DNA of 64,000 bases from Arcticibacter sp. (GCA_021155045.1 JAJNQB010000001.1:1-64000), one strand, 5' to 3'; counted from the first letter of the stretch, positions 24,365-33,972 are shown. Program-made: numbers and translations. Notes: generated from the letters alone by a model not told the origin.

Positions 24365-27211
24365 TCAATGCGCCTCCAACCAATTACTACCAACTCCCAT
24401 TTCTACTTCAATAGGAACATCAAGTGTGCTGATGGCAGTTTTCATTCTGTTTTCAATAATAGGTTTTACTTTATCCAATTCACTTCTATGAATATCAAAC
24501 ACTAACTCATCATGAACTTGTAACAGCATTTTTGATTTTAAATTGTGCTCTTTAAAATCTTTGTGAATATTGATCATTGCAACTTTTATCATATCTGCTG
24601 CGCTTCCTTGAATAGGAGCGTTAATTGCATTTCGTTCTGCAAATCCACGAACAGTATGATTGCTTGAATTTATATCACGCAAATATCTTCTTCGGTGCAA
24701 AATTGTTTCCACATATCCTTTTTCTTTTGCAGAAGCAATGCTTTCATCCATGTATTCTTTTATACGAGGATATTTCATAAAATAATTTTCGATGATTGCA
24801 GCAGCTTCTTTTCTTGGAATGTTTAATCTTTCTGATAAACCAAAAGCTGAAATGCCGTATATGATACCAAAATTAACCATTTTGGCATTTCTTCGCATTT
24901 CACTTGTTACTTCCTCTAGTGAAACATTATACACTTTTGCTGCCGTTGCTCGGTGAATATCTTGTCCTGATTTAAACGCTTCTATCATTCCTTCGTCTTT
25001 ACTTAGTTCGGCAATAATGCGCAATTCGATTTGTGAATAATCGGCAGAAAGTAAAATAAAGTCTTCGTTGCGTGGAATAAATGCTTTTCGAATTTCTCTT
25101 CCTCTTTCTGTTCGAATAGGAATATTTTGCAAATTTGGATTATCAGAACTTAATCGTCCTGTTACTGCTACCACTTGGTTATAAGAAGTATGGATTCTTC
25201 CTGTTTTAGGATTTATTAATTGAGGCAAGGTATCCACATACGTGTTTTTTAATTTTACTAACTCTCGATAATCTAAAATTTTATTTATTATCGGGTGTTT
25301 GCCAGTAAGTTTTGTAAGTATGTCTTCGCCAGTAGCGTATTGTCCTGTTTTTGTTTTTTTAGGTTTATCAACTATTTTTAAAACTTCAAATAAAATATCG
25401 CCTACTTGTTTGGGCGAAGAAATATTAAAAGGAGTTCCCGCCATTTTTTGAATTTCATCATCTACTATTGCAATATCTTTTTCTAATTCTAATGATAATT
25501 CATTTAATGCTTTTTTATCCAATGTAATTCCTTCTGCTTCCATATCTGCTAATACAGGAACAAGCGGCATTTCTACTTCTTGAAATAATTTTTTTGTTTG
25601 TGTTTCATCCTGCATGGATTCAAAAACATGATGCAATTGCAATGTTATGTCCGCATCTTCAGCAGCATATTCTTTTATTTCGCTAATGGCTACATCACGC
25701 ATACTTTTTTGGTCTTTCCCTTTTTTGCCAATAAGTGTTTCAATTGAAACAGGGGAGTAGTGTAAATATGTTTCTGCAAGCACATTCATATTGTGACGCA
25801 TATCGGGTTGAATCAAAAAATGAGCAATCATGGTATCAAACATTTCGCCTTTTAATTCAACGCCATACCATTTTAAAACAGATAAATCATATTTTATATT
25901 TTGCCCGATTTTAGTAATACTCGTGCTTTCTAAAATGGGTTTAAATTCATTTACAATCTCTTGTGCTTCTTCTTTTTTTTCTGGTACAGGAATATAATAT
26001 GCTTCCCCAACTTTGTAGGAGAACGAAATTCCAACTAATTCTGCATTGTGTGCATCCAAGCCTGTTGTTTCTGTATCAAAACAAATTATTTTTTGTTGCA
26101 ATAAATCAGAAATAAGTTGTGTGCGCTTTTCTTTGGTATCAATTAACTGATAATTATGTTTTACATCATTAATTGTTTTATAAACGGTAACAACTTCTTC
26201 TTCCGTTTTTGTGTTGTTAGACTTTTCTTCAGCAGAGGCATCCACAGCAAATAAATCTGTTTGATTCGGATTTGTTTTTTTGCTTTTAGAAGCAGCATTT
26301 TCTGTTCCAGCCGTATCTGTGGTAATATCTTCCCCTAAAATTTGTTGTGCTAATCTTCGGAATTCAAGCTCAGTAAATAGTTCTTTTAATGCTTCTCTGT
26401 TAGGCTCTTCAATTTCTAAAGATTTTTCGTCAAGCTCAATGGGTACATCGCAAATAATAGTTGCTAACCATTTCGACTGAATAGCTTTTTCTTTATTTTG
26501 TTCTACTTTTTCTTTTAATTTTCCTTTTAATTTATCCGTATTTTCTAATAGGTTTTCTATCGTATCAAAATCTTTTATTAGCTGAATAGCAGTTTTTTCG
26601 CCCACTCCAGGTATTCCTGGTATGTTATCCACTTTGTCGCCCATTAAGCCTAAAATATCAATCAGTTGATTAACATTTTTTATTTCCCATTTTTTACAAA
26701 CTTCTTTTTCACCCATTATTTCTGCACCATTTCCTAAACGAGCTGGTTTGTAAATAAAAATATTGTCAGAAACCAACTGACCATAATCTTTATCAGGTGT
26801 CATCATGTATGTTAAAAAGCCTTTCTTTTCAGCCATTTTAGCTAATGTTCCAATTACATCATCTGCTTCGTAACCTGTTTTGCCGATTACAGGAATATTA
26901 AATCCTTCAATAACTTTTATGATATACGGAATAGCCAATGCTAAATCTTCTGGCATTTCTTCTCGGTTGGCTTTATATTCAGCAAACTCTACATGGCGAA
27001 CAGTTTGTTCGGGTGTGTCGAATACCACAGCAATATGTGTTGGCTTTTCTTTTTTTAAAACTTCTAATAAAGTATTTGTAAAACCCAATACTGCCGAAGT
27101 GTTTAAGCCTTTTGAATTTACACGATGATTGTTGCTAAAAGCAAAATAAGCACGATAGATTAATGCAAATGCATCAAGTAAAAATAATTTTTTTGGATGT
27201 TCTTCGGTCAT
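24365..27211 (-). CDS. polA: DNA polymerase I
   Basis: This 948-residue protein has all three activities. The N-terminal 5'-3' exonuclease (LFLLDAFALIYRAYFAF, GYEADDVIGTLAK, DKDYGQLV) covers about residues 1-290. The 3'-5' proofreading domain keeps its acidic residues (FDTETTGLD, NIKYDLSVL, YAAEDAD). The polymerase domain has motif A (LLSADYSQIELRI), motif B (RRNAKMVNFGIIYG) and motif C (LLQVHDELVFD). It works in repair and Okazaki-fragment maturation. It lies 30 bp downstream of leuS and is probably cotranscribed with it. Confidence 0.97.
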   Translation of the reverse strand: MTEEHPKKLFLLDAFALIYRAYFAFSNNHRVNSKGLNTSAVLGFTNTLLEVLKKEKPTHIAVVFDTPEQTVRHVEFAEYKANREEMPEDLALAIPYIIKVIEGFNIPVIGKTGYEADDVIGTLAKMAEKKGFLTYMMTPDKDYGQLVSDNIFIYKPARLGNGAEIMGEKEVCKKWEIKNVNQLIDILGLMGDKVDNIPGIPGVGEKTAIQLIKDFDTIENLLENTDKLKGKLKEKVEQNKEKAIQSKWLATIICDVPIELDEKSLEIEEPNREALKELFTELEFRRLAQQILGEDITTDTAGTENAASKSKKTNPNQTDLFAVDASAEEKSNNTKTEEEVVTVYKTINDVKHNYQLIDTKEKRTQLISDLLQQKIICFDTETTGLDAHNAELVGISFSYKVGEAYYIPVPEKKEEAQEIVNEFKPILESTSITKIGQNIKYDLSVLKWYGVELKGEMFDTMIAHFLIQPDMRHNMNVLAETYLHYSPVSIETLIGKKGKDQKSMRDVAISEIKEYAAEDADITLQLHHVFESMQDETQTKKLFQEVEMPLVPVLADMEAEGITLDKKALNELSLELEKDIAIVDDEIQKMAGTPFNISSPKQVGDILFEVLKIVDKPKKTKTGQYATGEDILTKLTGKHPIINKILDYRELVKLKNTYVDTLPQLINPKTGRIHTSYNQVVAVTGRLSSDNPNLQNIPIRTERGREIRKAFIPRNEDFILLSADYSQIELRIIAELSKDEGMIEAFKSGQDIHRATAAKVYNVSLEEVTSEMRRNAKMVNFGIIYGISAFGLSERLNIPRKEAAAIIENYFMKYPRIKEYMDESIASAKEKGYVETILHRRRYLRDINSSNHTVRGFAERNAINAPIQGSAADMIKVAMINIHKDFKEHNLKSKMLLQVHDELVFDIHRSELDKVKPIIENRMKTAISTLDVPIEVEMGVGSNWLEAH

Positions 27212-27241
27212 GATACGTTCTTTTGTAAGCTGAAATAAAAA

Positions 27242-30200
27242 TTACAATACGATGTTTACAATTTTATTGTGAACAACTATTACTTTTTTAGGAGTTTTGC
27301 CCTCTAAATATTTTTGTGTTTGTTCAAGTGCTAGTACTTCTTTTTCAATTTGTTCTTTTGTTAAAGCCAAATCATACTCTTGAAAAAAACGTGTTTTGCC
27401 ATTAAATGAAACAGGATAATTAAATGAGCTTTCCACCAAATACGATTCGTTACAAAGAGGGAATGCAGCATAAGTAATACTTTCATTATGTCCTAATTTA
27501 TTCCACAATTCTTCAGCAATGTGTGGAGCATACGGAGCAATAACAATTGCCAAAGGTTCTAATATTTCACGTTTGTTGCATTTTAAATCGGTAAGCTCAT
27601 TTACACAAATCATAAAATTACTTACCGAAGTATTAAAAGAAAATTTCTCAATGTCTTCTGTTATTTTTTTGATTGTTTTGTGCAATACTTTTAATTCATC
27701 TTTTGTTGGTTTTTCTTCACTAATAAAAAATCCTTCCTCTTTTGAATTTTGACTTTCACTCTTTTGCCCTTGATGATACAACCTCCAAAGCTTACGGATG
27801 AAATTTGAAACTCCAGTTATTCCGTTGGTATTCCAAGGTTTTGAAAGCTCTAATGGACCCAAAAACATTTCGTATAAGCGTAAACAATCAGCACCGTATT
27901 GCTCTACCATCAAATCAGGACTAACTACATTCCATTTCGATTTCGACATTTTTTCTACTTCTGAACCACAGATGTAATCTCCGTTTTCTTCTGTAATAAA
28001 ATAGGAATTCTCAAGTTCTTTTCGCCATGATTTGAATAATCCTAAGTCTAGGATGTCATTATTAACAATATTTACATCAACGTGAATCGTTGTAAGACTT
28101 ATGGAGTCAATATCGATACTTAAATTATATTCTTTTAATATTTCATAAATATCTGTTTTTTGAACCAGTAGATTTGAAATATCCTTTTTGTGAAATGTCC
28201 CTTTTGAGAATGCAGAGTAAAAACTATGGGATACGAATATAGATGGCGTAACATCTTTTGCAAAATTTTGTTTGAGTGATTTTAATGTTTCAGTTGCAAC
28301 TAGTTCATCTCCTTCAAATTTTTCAAGATCTACATTTGAAATCTTGAAATCTTTTAAAAATTCATATGAGTAATCCACACGATAAACAAAATTACTTCTT
28401 CCCTGTATCATCCCTTGATTAATCAACTTTTTTGCAGGCTCACTCACAGGAATTAATCCCAAATCGTTTAAAAATTTTGTCCAGAAACGTACATATAATA
28501 AATGTCCGGTTGCATGCTCTGCACCACCAATGTACAAATCCACATTTTGCCAATAGTTTACTGCTTCTTTGGAAACAAATTCTTTCTCGTTGTGCGCATC
28601 CATGTATCGCAGGAAATACCAAGAAGAACCAGCCCATCCAGGCATGGTTGAATATTCGAATTCATGTTTTCCATCTTTTCTCCATGATGAAGATGCACGT
28701 GCTAATGGTGGTTCACCCGTTTCAGTTGGTAAATATTTATCTACTTCCGGAAGTAGCAAAGGCAATTCTTTTTCATCCAATACTTTTGGAATTCCGTTTT
28801 CATAATAAACAGGAATTGGTTCGCCCCAATAACGTTGGCGACCAAAAATAGCATCACGCAAACGAAAATTTGTTTTTCCTTTTCCTAATCCTTTTTCTTC
28901 AATTACTGAAATTACTTTTTTGATGGCAGCTTTTACTTCCAGTCCGTTTAAAAAATCCGAATCAATTAATTTCCCTTCTTTTTCATCGTAAGAATTTTTT
29001 TCAAAATCCCATTCGACAGGAGGAGCGATAATTATTTTTTTGTCAATTCCAAAATGATTAGCAAAAGCAAAGTCGCGTGTATCATGAGCAGGAACAGCCA
29101 TTACAGCTCCTGTTCCGTATCCAGCCAATACATAATCACCAATCCAAATTGGAATTTGTTTTCCGGTAAAAGGGTGAATCACATAAGCACCAGTAAACAC
29201 ACCTGTGATTTTTTTCACATCCGCCATGCGTTCACGCTCACTTCTGTTTTTTGCAAATGTAATATATTCCTCTACTGTATTTTTTTGTTCTGGAGTGGTT
29301 ATTTTTGCAACCAATTCGTGCTCTGGTGCAAGTGTTACAAAAGATACTCCGAAGATGGTATCAGGGCGAGTTGTAAATACTTCAATCGATTTTTCTTCCT
29401 CTCCTTCGACTCCGCTCAGGATGACGGAAGAGGGAGCAACTTTAAATTTCAATGATGTTCCTTCACTTTTTCCAATCCAGTTTCGTTGTGCTTCTTTTAT
29501 AGATTCTGTCCAGTCGATTCCATCCAAATCATTTAACAAACGGTCAGCATAGGCCGTGATGCGCAAGCTCCATTGTTTCATGAGTTTACGTTCAACAGGA
29601 TAACCACCACGTTCAGAAACGCCATCTTTCACTTCTTCATTTGCCAAAACAGTTCCTAATTGTGGACACCAGTTTACCATGGTATCACTCAAATATGCCA
29701 AACGATATTCTAATAATAAATCGGATTGTTCTTTTTCAGAAAGTTTGTCAAAGTCTTTTAGCTTTGGAATAAGAGTGGAAATATTTTCTGCTTTATTTGT
29801 TTCAGGGTTGTACCAACTATTAAACAATTGAATAAAAATCCATTGCGTCCATTTGTAATAATCAGGGTTGGATGTTCTTACTTCTCTATCCCAATCGAAT
29901 GAAAATCCTATTTTATCTAATTGCTCACGATAACGAGCGATATTTGTTTTGGTTGTTATTTCAGGATGTTGCCCAGTTTGAATAGCATATTGTTCCGCAG
30001 GTAAACCAAATGAATCATAGCCCATTGGATGCAATACATTAAATCCTTTTAATCGTTTATAACGTGCAAAAATATCGGAAGCAATATAACCTAATGGATG
30101 ACCAACATGTAATCCTGCGCCACTGGGGTAAGGAAACATATCCAGCACATAATATTTTGGTTTTGATGATTTGTTTTCTGCCTTAAATGTTTTATTATCA

Positions 30201-30250
30201 GCCCAATATTGCTGCCAATTTTTTTCTACTTCTCTAAAATTGTATTCCAT
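27242..30250 (-). CDS. leuS: Leucyl-tRNA synthetase
   Basis: This 1002-residue class I synthetase charges tRNA-Leu. The HIGH motif is in YPSGAGLHVGHPLGY, the CP1 editing domain has TTRPDTIFG, and the KMSKS motif is in EKMSKSKWNVVSP. Two features are unusual. About 150 residues separate NQGMIQG from KMSKS, where E. coli has roughly 55. A short segment with SSVILSGVEGEEE just before the editing domain is encoded by a dispersed genomic repeat (29402-29425) inserted in frame. The catalytic motifs remain intact, so the enzyme should be functional. Confidence 0.96.
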   Translation of the reverse strand: MEYNFREVEKNWQQYWADNKTFKAENKSSKPKYYVLDMFPYPSGAGLHVGHPLGYIASDIFARYKRLKGFNVLHPMGYDSFGLPAEQYAIQTGQHPEITTKTNIARYREQLDKIGFSFDWDREVRTSNPDYYKWTQWIFIQLFNSWYNPETNKAENISTLIPKLKDFDKLSEKEQSDLLLEYRLAYLSDTMVNWCPQLGTVLANEEVKDGVSERGGYPVERKLMKQWSLRITAYADRLLNDLDGIDWTESIKEAQRNWIGKSEGTSLKFKVAPSSVILSGVEGEEEKSIEVFTTRPDTIFGVSFVTLAPEHELVAKITTPEQKNTVEEYITFAKNRSERERMADVKKITGVFTGAYVIHPFTGKQIPIWIGDYVLAGYGTGAVMAVPAHDTRDFAFANHFGIDKKIIIAPPVEWDFEKNSYDEKEGKLIDSDFLNGLEVKAAIKKVISVIEEKGLGKGKTNFRLRDAIFGRQRYWGEPIPVYYENGIPKVLDEKELPLLLPEVDKYLPTETGEPPLARASSSWRKDGKHEFEYSTMPGWAGSSWYFLRYMDAHNEKEFVSKEAVNYWQNVDLYIGGAEHATGHLLYVRFWTKFLNDLGLIPVSEPAKKLINQGMIQGRSNFVYRVDYSYEFLKDFKISNVDLEKFEGDELVATETLKSLKQNFAKDVTPSIFVSHSFYSAFSKGTFHKKDISNLLVQKTDIYEILKEYNLSIDIDSISLTTIHVDVNIVNNDILDLGLFKSWRKELENSYFITEENGDYICGSEVEKMSKSKWNVVSPDLMVEQYGADCLRLYEMFLGPLELSKPWNTNGITGVSNFIRKLWRLYHQGQKSESQNSKEEGFFISEEKPTKDELKVLHKTIKKITEDIEKFSFNTSVSNFMICVNELTDLKCNKREILEPLAIVIAPYAPHIAEELWNKLGHNESITYAAFPLCNESYLVESSFNYPVSFNGKTRFFQEYDLALTKEQIEKEVLALEQTQKYLEGKTPKKVIVVHNKIVNIVL
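29402..29425. repeat. Dispersed repeat (CCTTCGACTCCGCTCAGGAT type) inserted in frame in leuS
   Basis: On the leuS strand it reads GTCATCCTGAGCGGAGTCGA followed by AGGA, a word very common as an intergenic repeat in many bacterial genomes. Here it codes for VILSGVEG at the entrance to the editing domain. A related core (CTTCGACTCCGCTCAG) occurs in pdhC. Confidence 0.8.
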
Positions 30251-30347
30251 CGTATTAATATATTCTTTTTAAGAGTTGCGAATATACGAATTTAGCTGTT
30301 TTAGTTTGGTTGTGGAATCCGTATATTTGAGTAATAAAAAAAAAACT

Positions 30348-30432
30348 ATGAAATAGCCATGCACTAAACGTTACAAACACCAATGAAGATAGTGTGGCGT
30401 ATTCCATATGACAATTTAAAAAATATCTACAT
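30348..30432 (+). repeat. Repeated leader element, copy A
   Basis: The core AATGAAG...TGTGGCGTATTCCAT followed by A/G and TGACAAT lies 33-50 bp before the start of the gene at 30433. It recurs at 39101-39187 (copy B) with the same distance to an ATGAAAAAA. Flanking words ATGAAATAGCC and CATACAAA/TTACAAA are also shared. Confidence 0.7.
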
Positions 30433-30921
30433 ATGAAAAAATTAAGTTTACTGATGTTAACATTAGCAACTAGTGTTACATTTTCGTTTTCTCAAATAAT
30501 AACTTTTAAAGCAACTACAGGTGATGTAGAAATGGATGCTGTTCTTGTAGATGTGCATAATAGAGCAGTTAAAGATATTGTTTCTTTTAAAAGTGATGTT
30601 TCCGTTTCATTTAATATCCCTATCCCCAAAATAGAAGCTTCTTTAAAAATATTGCCTCCTGGTGATGTTTTTATGGCAGCGCAGTTGTCAATTTCTATCA
30701 ACAAACCTTTTGATGAAGTAATCTCAGTTTACCAAAAAAATAAAACAAAAGGTTGGGGGGCAATGGCTAAAGAAATGGGAATTAAACCAGGCTCACCCGA
30801 ATTTCATGCTATGAAAAAATCTATGAAATCGAAAGGTGCTCCTAAAGCAAAAGGTAGTGGAAATGGCAATAGTAATGGGAAAGGAAACGAGTCAAAAGCA
30901 AAAGGCAAAAAAAATAAATAG
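30433..30921 (+). CDS. Exported hypothetical protein with basic Gly/Ser/Lys tail
   Basis: This 162-residue protein has a signal peptide (MKKLSLLMLTLATSVTFSFSQ). Its central domain (ATTGDVEMDAVLVDVHNRAV... FMAAQLSISINKPFDEVISVYQKN) is followed by a low-complexity basic tail rich in Gly, Asn, Ser and Lys (residues about 130-162). I do not recognise the family. The gene is preceded by the leader element repeated at 39.1 kb. Confidence 0.7.
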   Translation: MKKLSLLMLTLATSVTFSFSQIITFKATTGDVEMDAVLVDVHNRAVKDIVSFKSDVSVSFNIPIPKIEASLKILPPGDVFMAAQLSISINKPFDEVISVYQKNKTKGWGAMAKEMGIKPGSPEFHAMKKSMKSKGAPKAKGSGNGNSNGKGNESKAKGKKNK

Positions 30922-31046
30922 GGTTATTAACGATTGATTGTTTATTTCAATTTCTTAATCAAGCTATTTTGTTTTTCTATTAACGATATTTTAGCAGAAA
31001 TAAATCTGAACTAACTGTTCGGTATTTGCTAATCAATATTCTAAAC

Positions 31047-31916
31047 GTGTCAGATAAATATTCAAAACGAAGATTAACAGGTTCCACACTTACAACCATT
31101 GTGAGTTTATCTCTTGTGCTTTTTATGCTTGGTTTACTTGGAATAATTATTCTTAATACTCGTAAACTGGCTGATAATGTTAAAGAGAATATTGGTGTTC
31201 AAATTATTCTTAATGAAAGCGCTAAGGAAGTAGATATTGCAAAACTTCAAAAAAATATTGATGCTTCAGATTATACTAAATCAACCGAATTTATTACCAA
31301 AGAAGATGCTGCAAAACGATTGCAAGAAGATTTAGGGGAAGATTTTATTGATTTTTTGGGGTTTAATCCCTTGTTATCTTCTATCAATGTACACGTAAAA
31401 GCAGAATATGCTAATGCTGATAGCCTTGCTTGGATTGAAAAAGAAATGCTCGATACTAAATTGGTAAAAGAAGTAATTTATCAAAAATCGATGGTGAGTA
31501 TGATAAATGAAAATGTTCAGAAAATAAGTTTAGTAATTCTTGGTTTTAGCTCTTTGCTCATGGTTATTGCATTGGCATTAATCAATAATACCATTCGATT
31601 ATCAATTTATAGTAAACGATTTATAATTAAAACAATGCAGTTGGTTGGTGCTACTCAAGGCTTTATTAGACGACCTTTTGTTTTCGCTGGCATACGACAT
31701 GGAGTTTATGGCGCTTTGGTGGCTATTACCATGCTTATTGGTGTTTTATATTTTACTCAAAAACAATTGCCCGAACTTAAAGAATTGCAGGACAGAAATA
31801 TGCTGCTTACTTTATTTGGAATTGTTATTGTTTTAGGAATTATCATTTCTTGGATAAGCACATCTTTAGCAGTTCGTAAATATTTACGATTAAAATCTGA
31901 CGACTTACATTTTTAA
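31047..31916 (+). CDS. ftsX: Cell division protein FtsX
   Basis: This is a 289-residue permease from the GTG at 31047 (VSDKYSKRRLTGST); the in-frame TTG seven codons upstream is less likely. It has TM1 at about 18-40, a periplasmic domain, and three C-terminal TMs with NNTIRLSIYSKRFIIKTMQLVGAT, the FtsX signature. FtsX works with the ATPase FtsE to activate peptidoglycan hydrolases at the septum. It opens the block ftsX-DUF3098-uppP-truB-queA that is conserved across Bacteroidota; ftsE is not adjacent. Confidence 0.93.
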   Translation: MSDKYSKRRLTGSTLTTIVSLSLVLFMLGLLGIIILNTRKLADNVKENIGVQIILNESAKEVDIAKLQKNIDASDYTKSTEFITKEDAAKRLQEDLGEDFIDFLGFNPLLSSINVHVKAEYANADSLAWIEKEMLDTKLVKEVIYQKSMVSMINENVQKISLVILGFSSLLMVIALALINNTIRLSIYSKRFIIKTMQLVGATQGFIRRPFVFAGIRHGVYGALVAITMLIGVLYFTQKQLPELKELQDRNMLLTLFGIVIVLGIIISWISTSLAVRKYLRLKSDDLHF

Positions 31917-31994
31917 GTTTTCCATTCTGCTTTTTTTAACAAAAATTAATAACAAAAAATAATTACATTTGTAACTCATAAACCATTTTATAAA

Positions 31995-32237
31995 ATGAGT
32001 AAAGATTCAAGAAAACCAGGATTTGCTTTCGGAAAAGAAAACTACAAAATATTAATTGTTGGAGTATTAGTAGTTATCATCGGTTATATGTTAATGGTAG
32101 GAGGAGGCTCTGATGATCCTAATGTTTTTAACGAAGAAGAAATTTTTAGCTTCAGAAGAATTACACTTTCTCCAATTGTAATACTTGCAGGTTTTGTGAT
32201 TGTACTTTTAGGCATCATGAAAAAATCGAAAGACTAA
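31995..32237 (+). CDS. DUF3098 small membrane protein
   Basis: This 80-residue protein has two TM helices (about 18-34 and 57-75). The sequence FGKENYKILIVGVLVVIIGYMLM.GGGSDDPNVFNE.EIFSFRRITLSPI matches DUF3098, which in this phylum always sits between ftsX and uppP. A role in envelope growth is inferred from that context only. Confidence 0.9.
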   Translation: MSKDSRKPGFAFGKENYKILIVGVLVVIIGYMLMVGGGSDDPNVFNEEEIFSFRRITLSPIVILAGFVIVLLGIMKKSKD

Positions 32238-32317
32238 AATAGACACAAGTATCAAGACATAAGCATTAAGACTTGTTTCAGCTTCTTTTCTCTTATATCT
32301 TACTTCTTACACCTCCT

Positions 32318-33109
32318 ATGTCATACATTCAAGCCATTATCATTGCTATCATTGAAGGATTAACAGAATTTTTGCCAGTATCATCCACTGGACACATGAT
32401 TTTAGCTGATTCTTTAATGCACGTTCAAGACAAAGAATTTGCCAAAACATTTGAAATTGTAATTCAGCTAGGAGCAATTATGGCGGTTTTATTGATTTAC
32501 ATCAAACGATTTTTTGTTGGAATAAATATCTATTTAAAATTGTTCGTTGCTTTTCTTCCAACTGGAATAATTGGTTTGCTTGCATACAAAACCATAAAGC
32601 ATTATTTATTCAATCCTTTTACCGTTAGTGTCTCTTTAATTATTGGAGGAGTAATATTGATATTTTTAGATAAATGGAGCGAGCAAAAAAAATCGGAATA
32701 CAAAGAAGTAGAAGATTTAAGTTTTGTAGCAGCCATTAAAATTGGATTGATTCAATGTGTTTCAATGATACCAGGCGTTTCTCGTGCTGCTGCAACTATT
32801 TTTGGAGGAGTGTTTGCTGGTTTTGATAGAAAACAAGCGGCAGAGTTCTCTTTTTTATTAGCTATTCCTACTATGTTCGCTGCTTCTGGCTATGATTTAT
32901 TAAAAGAAAAAGATAATATTCAGTCTGATGATATTACTATTCTTTTATTGGGAGGTTTGGTTGCGTTTTTAGTTGCAATAGTTGCAGTAAAAGGGTTTAT
33001 TGCATTTTTAAATAAATACGGGTTCAAACATTTTGGATATTATCGTATTGTTCTTGGTGTGCTATTCTTAGTATATGCGTTGTACACAGGATTGGAAATG
33101 ACTGCATAG
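32318..33109 (+). CDS. uppP: Undecaprenyl-diphosphatase (BacA/UppP)
   Basis: This 263-residue inner-membrane enzyme, from the ATG at 32318, recycles undecaprenyl pyrophosphate to the monophosphate lipid carrier for peptidoglycan and O-antigen. The two signature regions are present: LTEFLPVSSTGHMIL near residue 17 and IPGVSRAAATIFGG in the second half. Multiple TM helices cover the protein. The upstream in-frame TTG would add 15 hydrophobic residues outside the family alignment and was not chosen. Confidence 0.95.
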   Translation: MSYIQAIIIAIIEGLTEFLPVSSTGHMILADSLMHVQDKEFAKTFEIVIQLGAIMAVLLIYIKRFFVGINIYLKLFVAFLPTGIIGLLAYKTIKHYLFNPFTVSVSLIIGGVILIFLDKWSEQKKSEYKEVEDLSFVAAIKIGLIQCVSMIPGVSRAAATIFGGVFAGFDRKQAAEFSFLLAIPTMFAASGYDLLKEKDNIQSDDITILLLGGLVAFLVAIVAVKGFIAFLNKYGFKHFGYYRIVLGVLFLVYALYTGLEMTA

Positions 33110-33115
33110 AGAATT

Positions 33116-33201
33116 GAACGCTGATTTTTATGATTAAGCAGATAACTTATGATTGAAAATCAAAAAAAGAAAAATCATAAACATCAACGTAATCTGCGTT
33201 C
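33116..33201. repeat. Palindromic dispersed repeat between uppP and truB
   Basis: GAACGCTGATTTTTATGATT (33116-33135) pairs imperfectly with the segment 33173-33201, which ends ATCTGCGTTC. The two ends GAACGC/GCGTTC match exactly. The element fills almost the entire gap between the two genes and resembles the AACGCAGAT...ATCTGCGTT repeats common in this phylum. Confidence 0.7.
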
Positions 33202-33207
33202 CATTTA

Positions 33208-33972
33208 ATGAAAAATTTTAGAACTGGAGAAGTAATTTTAATCAATAAGCCTTTAACTTGGACTTCTTTTCAGGTGGTGAATAAACTAAAATATTTGATT
33301 AAAAGTTATGAGCGAAATGCCATCTCTTTATCTCCTGAAGTACTAAAAGAGGATAAATCGGCAATCCAAAATCGGCAATCGACAATTAAAATAGGTCATG
33401 CTGGAACATTAGACCCGCTTGCAACTGGCTTGTTAATTATCTGCACAGGAAAACAAACAAAAAACATTGAATCCTACCAAGCGCAAGAAAAAGAATATAC
33501 AGGAACGTTTTGCATTGGTGCTACCACACCTTGTTTCGACTTAGAAAAAGATATAGATTTTACATTTCCAGTTGAGCATATCACAAAACAATTAATTGAA
33601 GAAACAACAAAACAAATTGTTGGTAAAATTCAACAAACACCGCCTTTGTTTTCGGCAATAAAAATTAATGGAAAACGAGCGTATGATATTGCACGTGCAG
33701 GACAAACAGCCGAAATAAAGCCTAAAGAAATAGAAATAAAACAATTTGAAATAACAAAAATAAATTTCCTTGCTAATGAAAATCCTGTTATAGAAGTTGA
33801 TTTTAAGGTAGTTTGTAGCAAAGGAACTTATATTCGTTCTTTAGCTCGTGATTTTGGTTTAGCCTTAAAAAGTGGAGCATACTTAACCAAACTCTGCCGA
33901 ACACGCATTGGCGACTACAAATTAAGTGATGCTATAAGTATTGAAGAATTTCAGAAAAGTTTAGAAATATAA
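33208..33972 (+). CDS. truB: tRNA pseudouridine(55) synthase TruB
   Basis: This 254-residue enzyme makes pseudouridine at position 55 of the tRNA T-loop. The opening GEVILINKPLTWTSFQVVNKLK and the catalytic Asp in GHAGTLDPLATGLLII are typical. About 25 extra residues (NAISLSPEVLKEDKSAIQNR and on) sit between these two conserved blocks, where relatives have only a few. Part of the insert is encoded by the repeat at 33355-33386. The insertion is at a surface loop before the active-site block, so activity may be kept. Confidence 0.93.
   Translation: MKNFRTGEVILINKPLTWTSFQVVNKLKYLIKSYERNAISLSPEVLKEDKSAIQNRQSTIKIGHAGTLDPLATGLLIICTGKQTKNIESYQAQEKEYTGTFCIGATTPCFDLEKDIDFTFPVEHITKQLIEETTKQIVGKIQQTPPLFSAIKINGKRAYDIARAGQTAEIKPKEIEIKQFEITKINFLANENPVIEVDFKVVCSKGTYIRSLARDFGLALKSGAYLTKLCRTRIGDYKLSDAISIEEFQKSLEI
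33355..33386. repeat. Short tandem repeat (AAATCGGCAATCC type) in frame within truB
   Basis: AAATCGGCAATCCA is followed by AAATCGGCAATCGACAAT, i.e. two near-copies of AAATCGGCAATC. It encodes KSAIQNRQSTI in the extra loop before GHAGTLDP. Confidence 0.75.

Noticed and set aside
29205..29552. Plus-strand ORFs over leuS reading SFDSAQDDG- or STPLRMTE-like strings
   Set aside because: These are antisense readings of leuS and of the dispersed repeat; the minus-strand gene is clearly coding.
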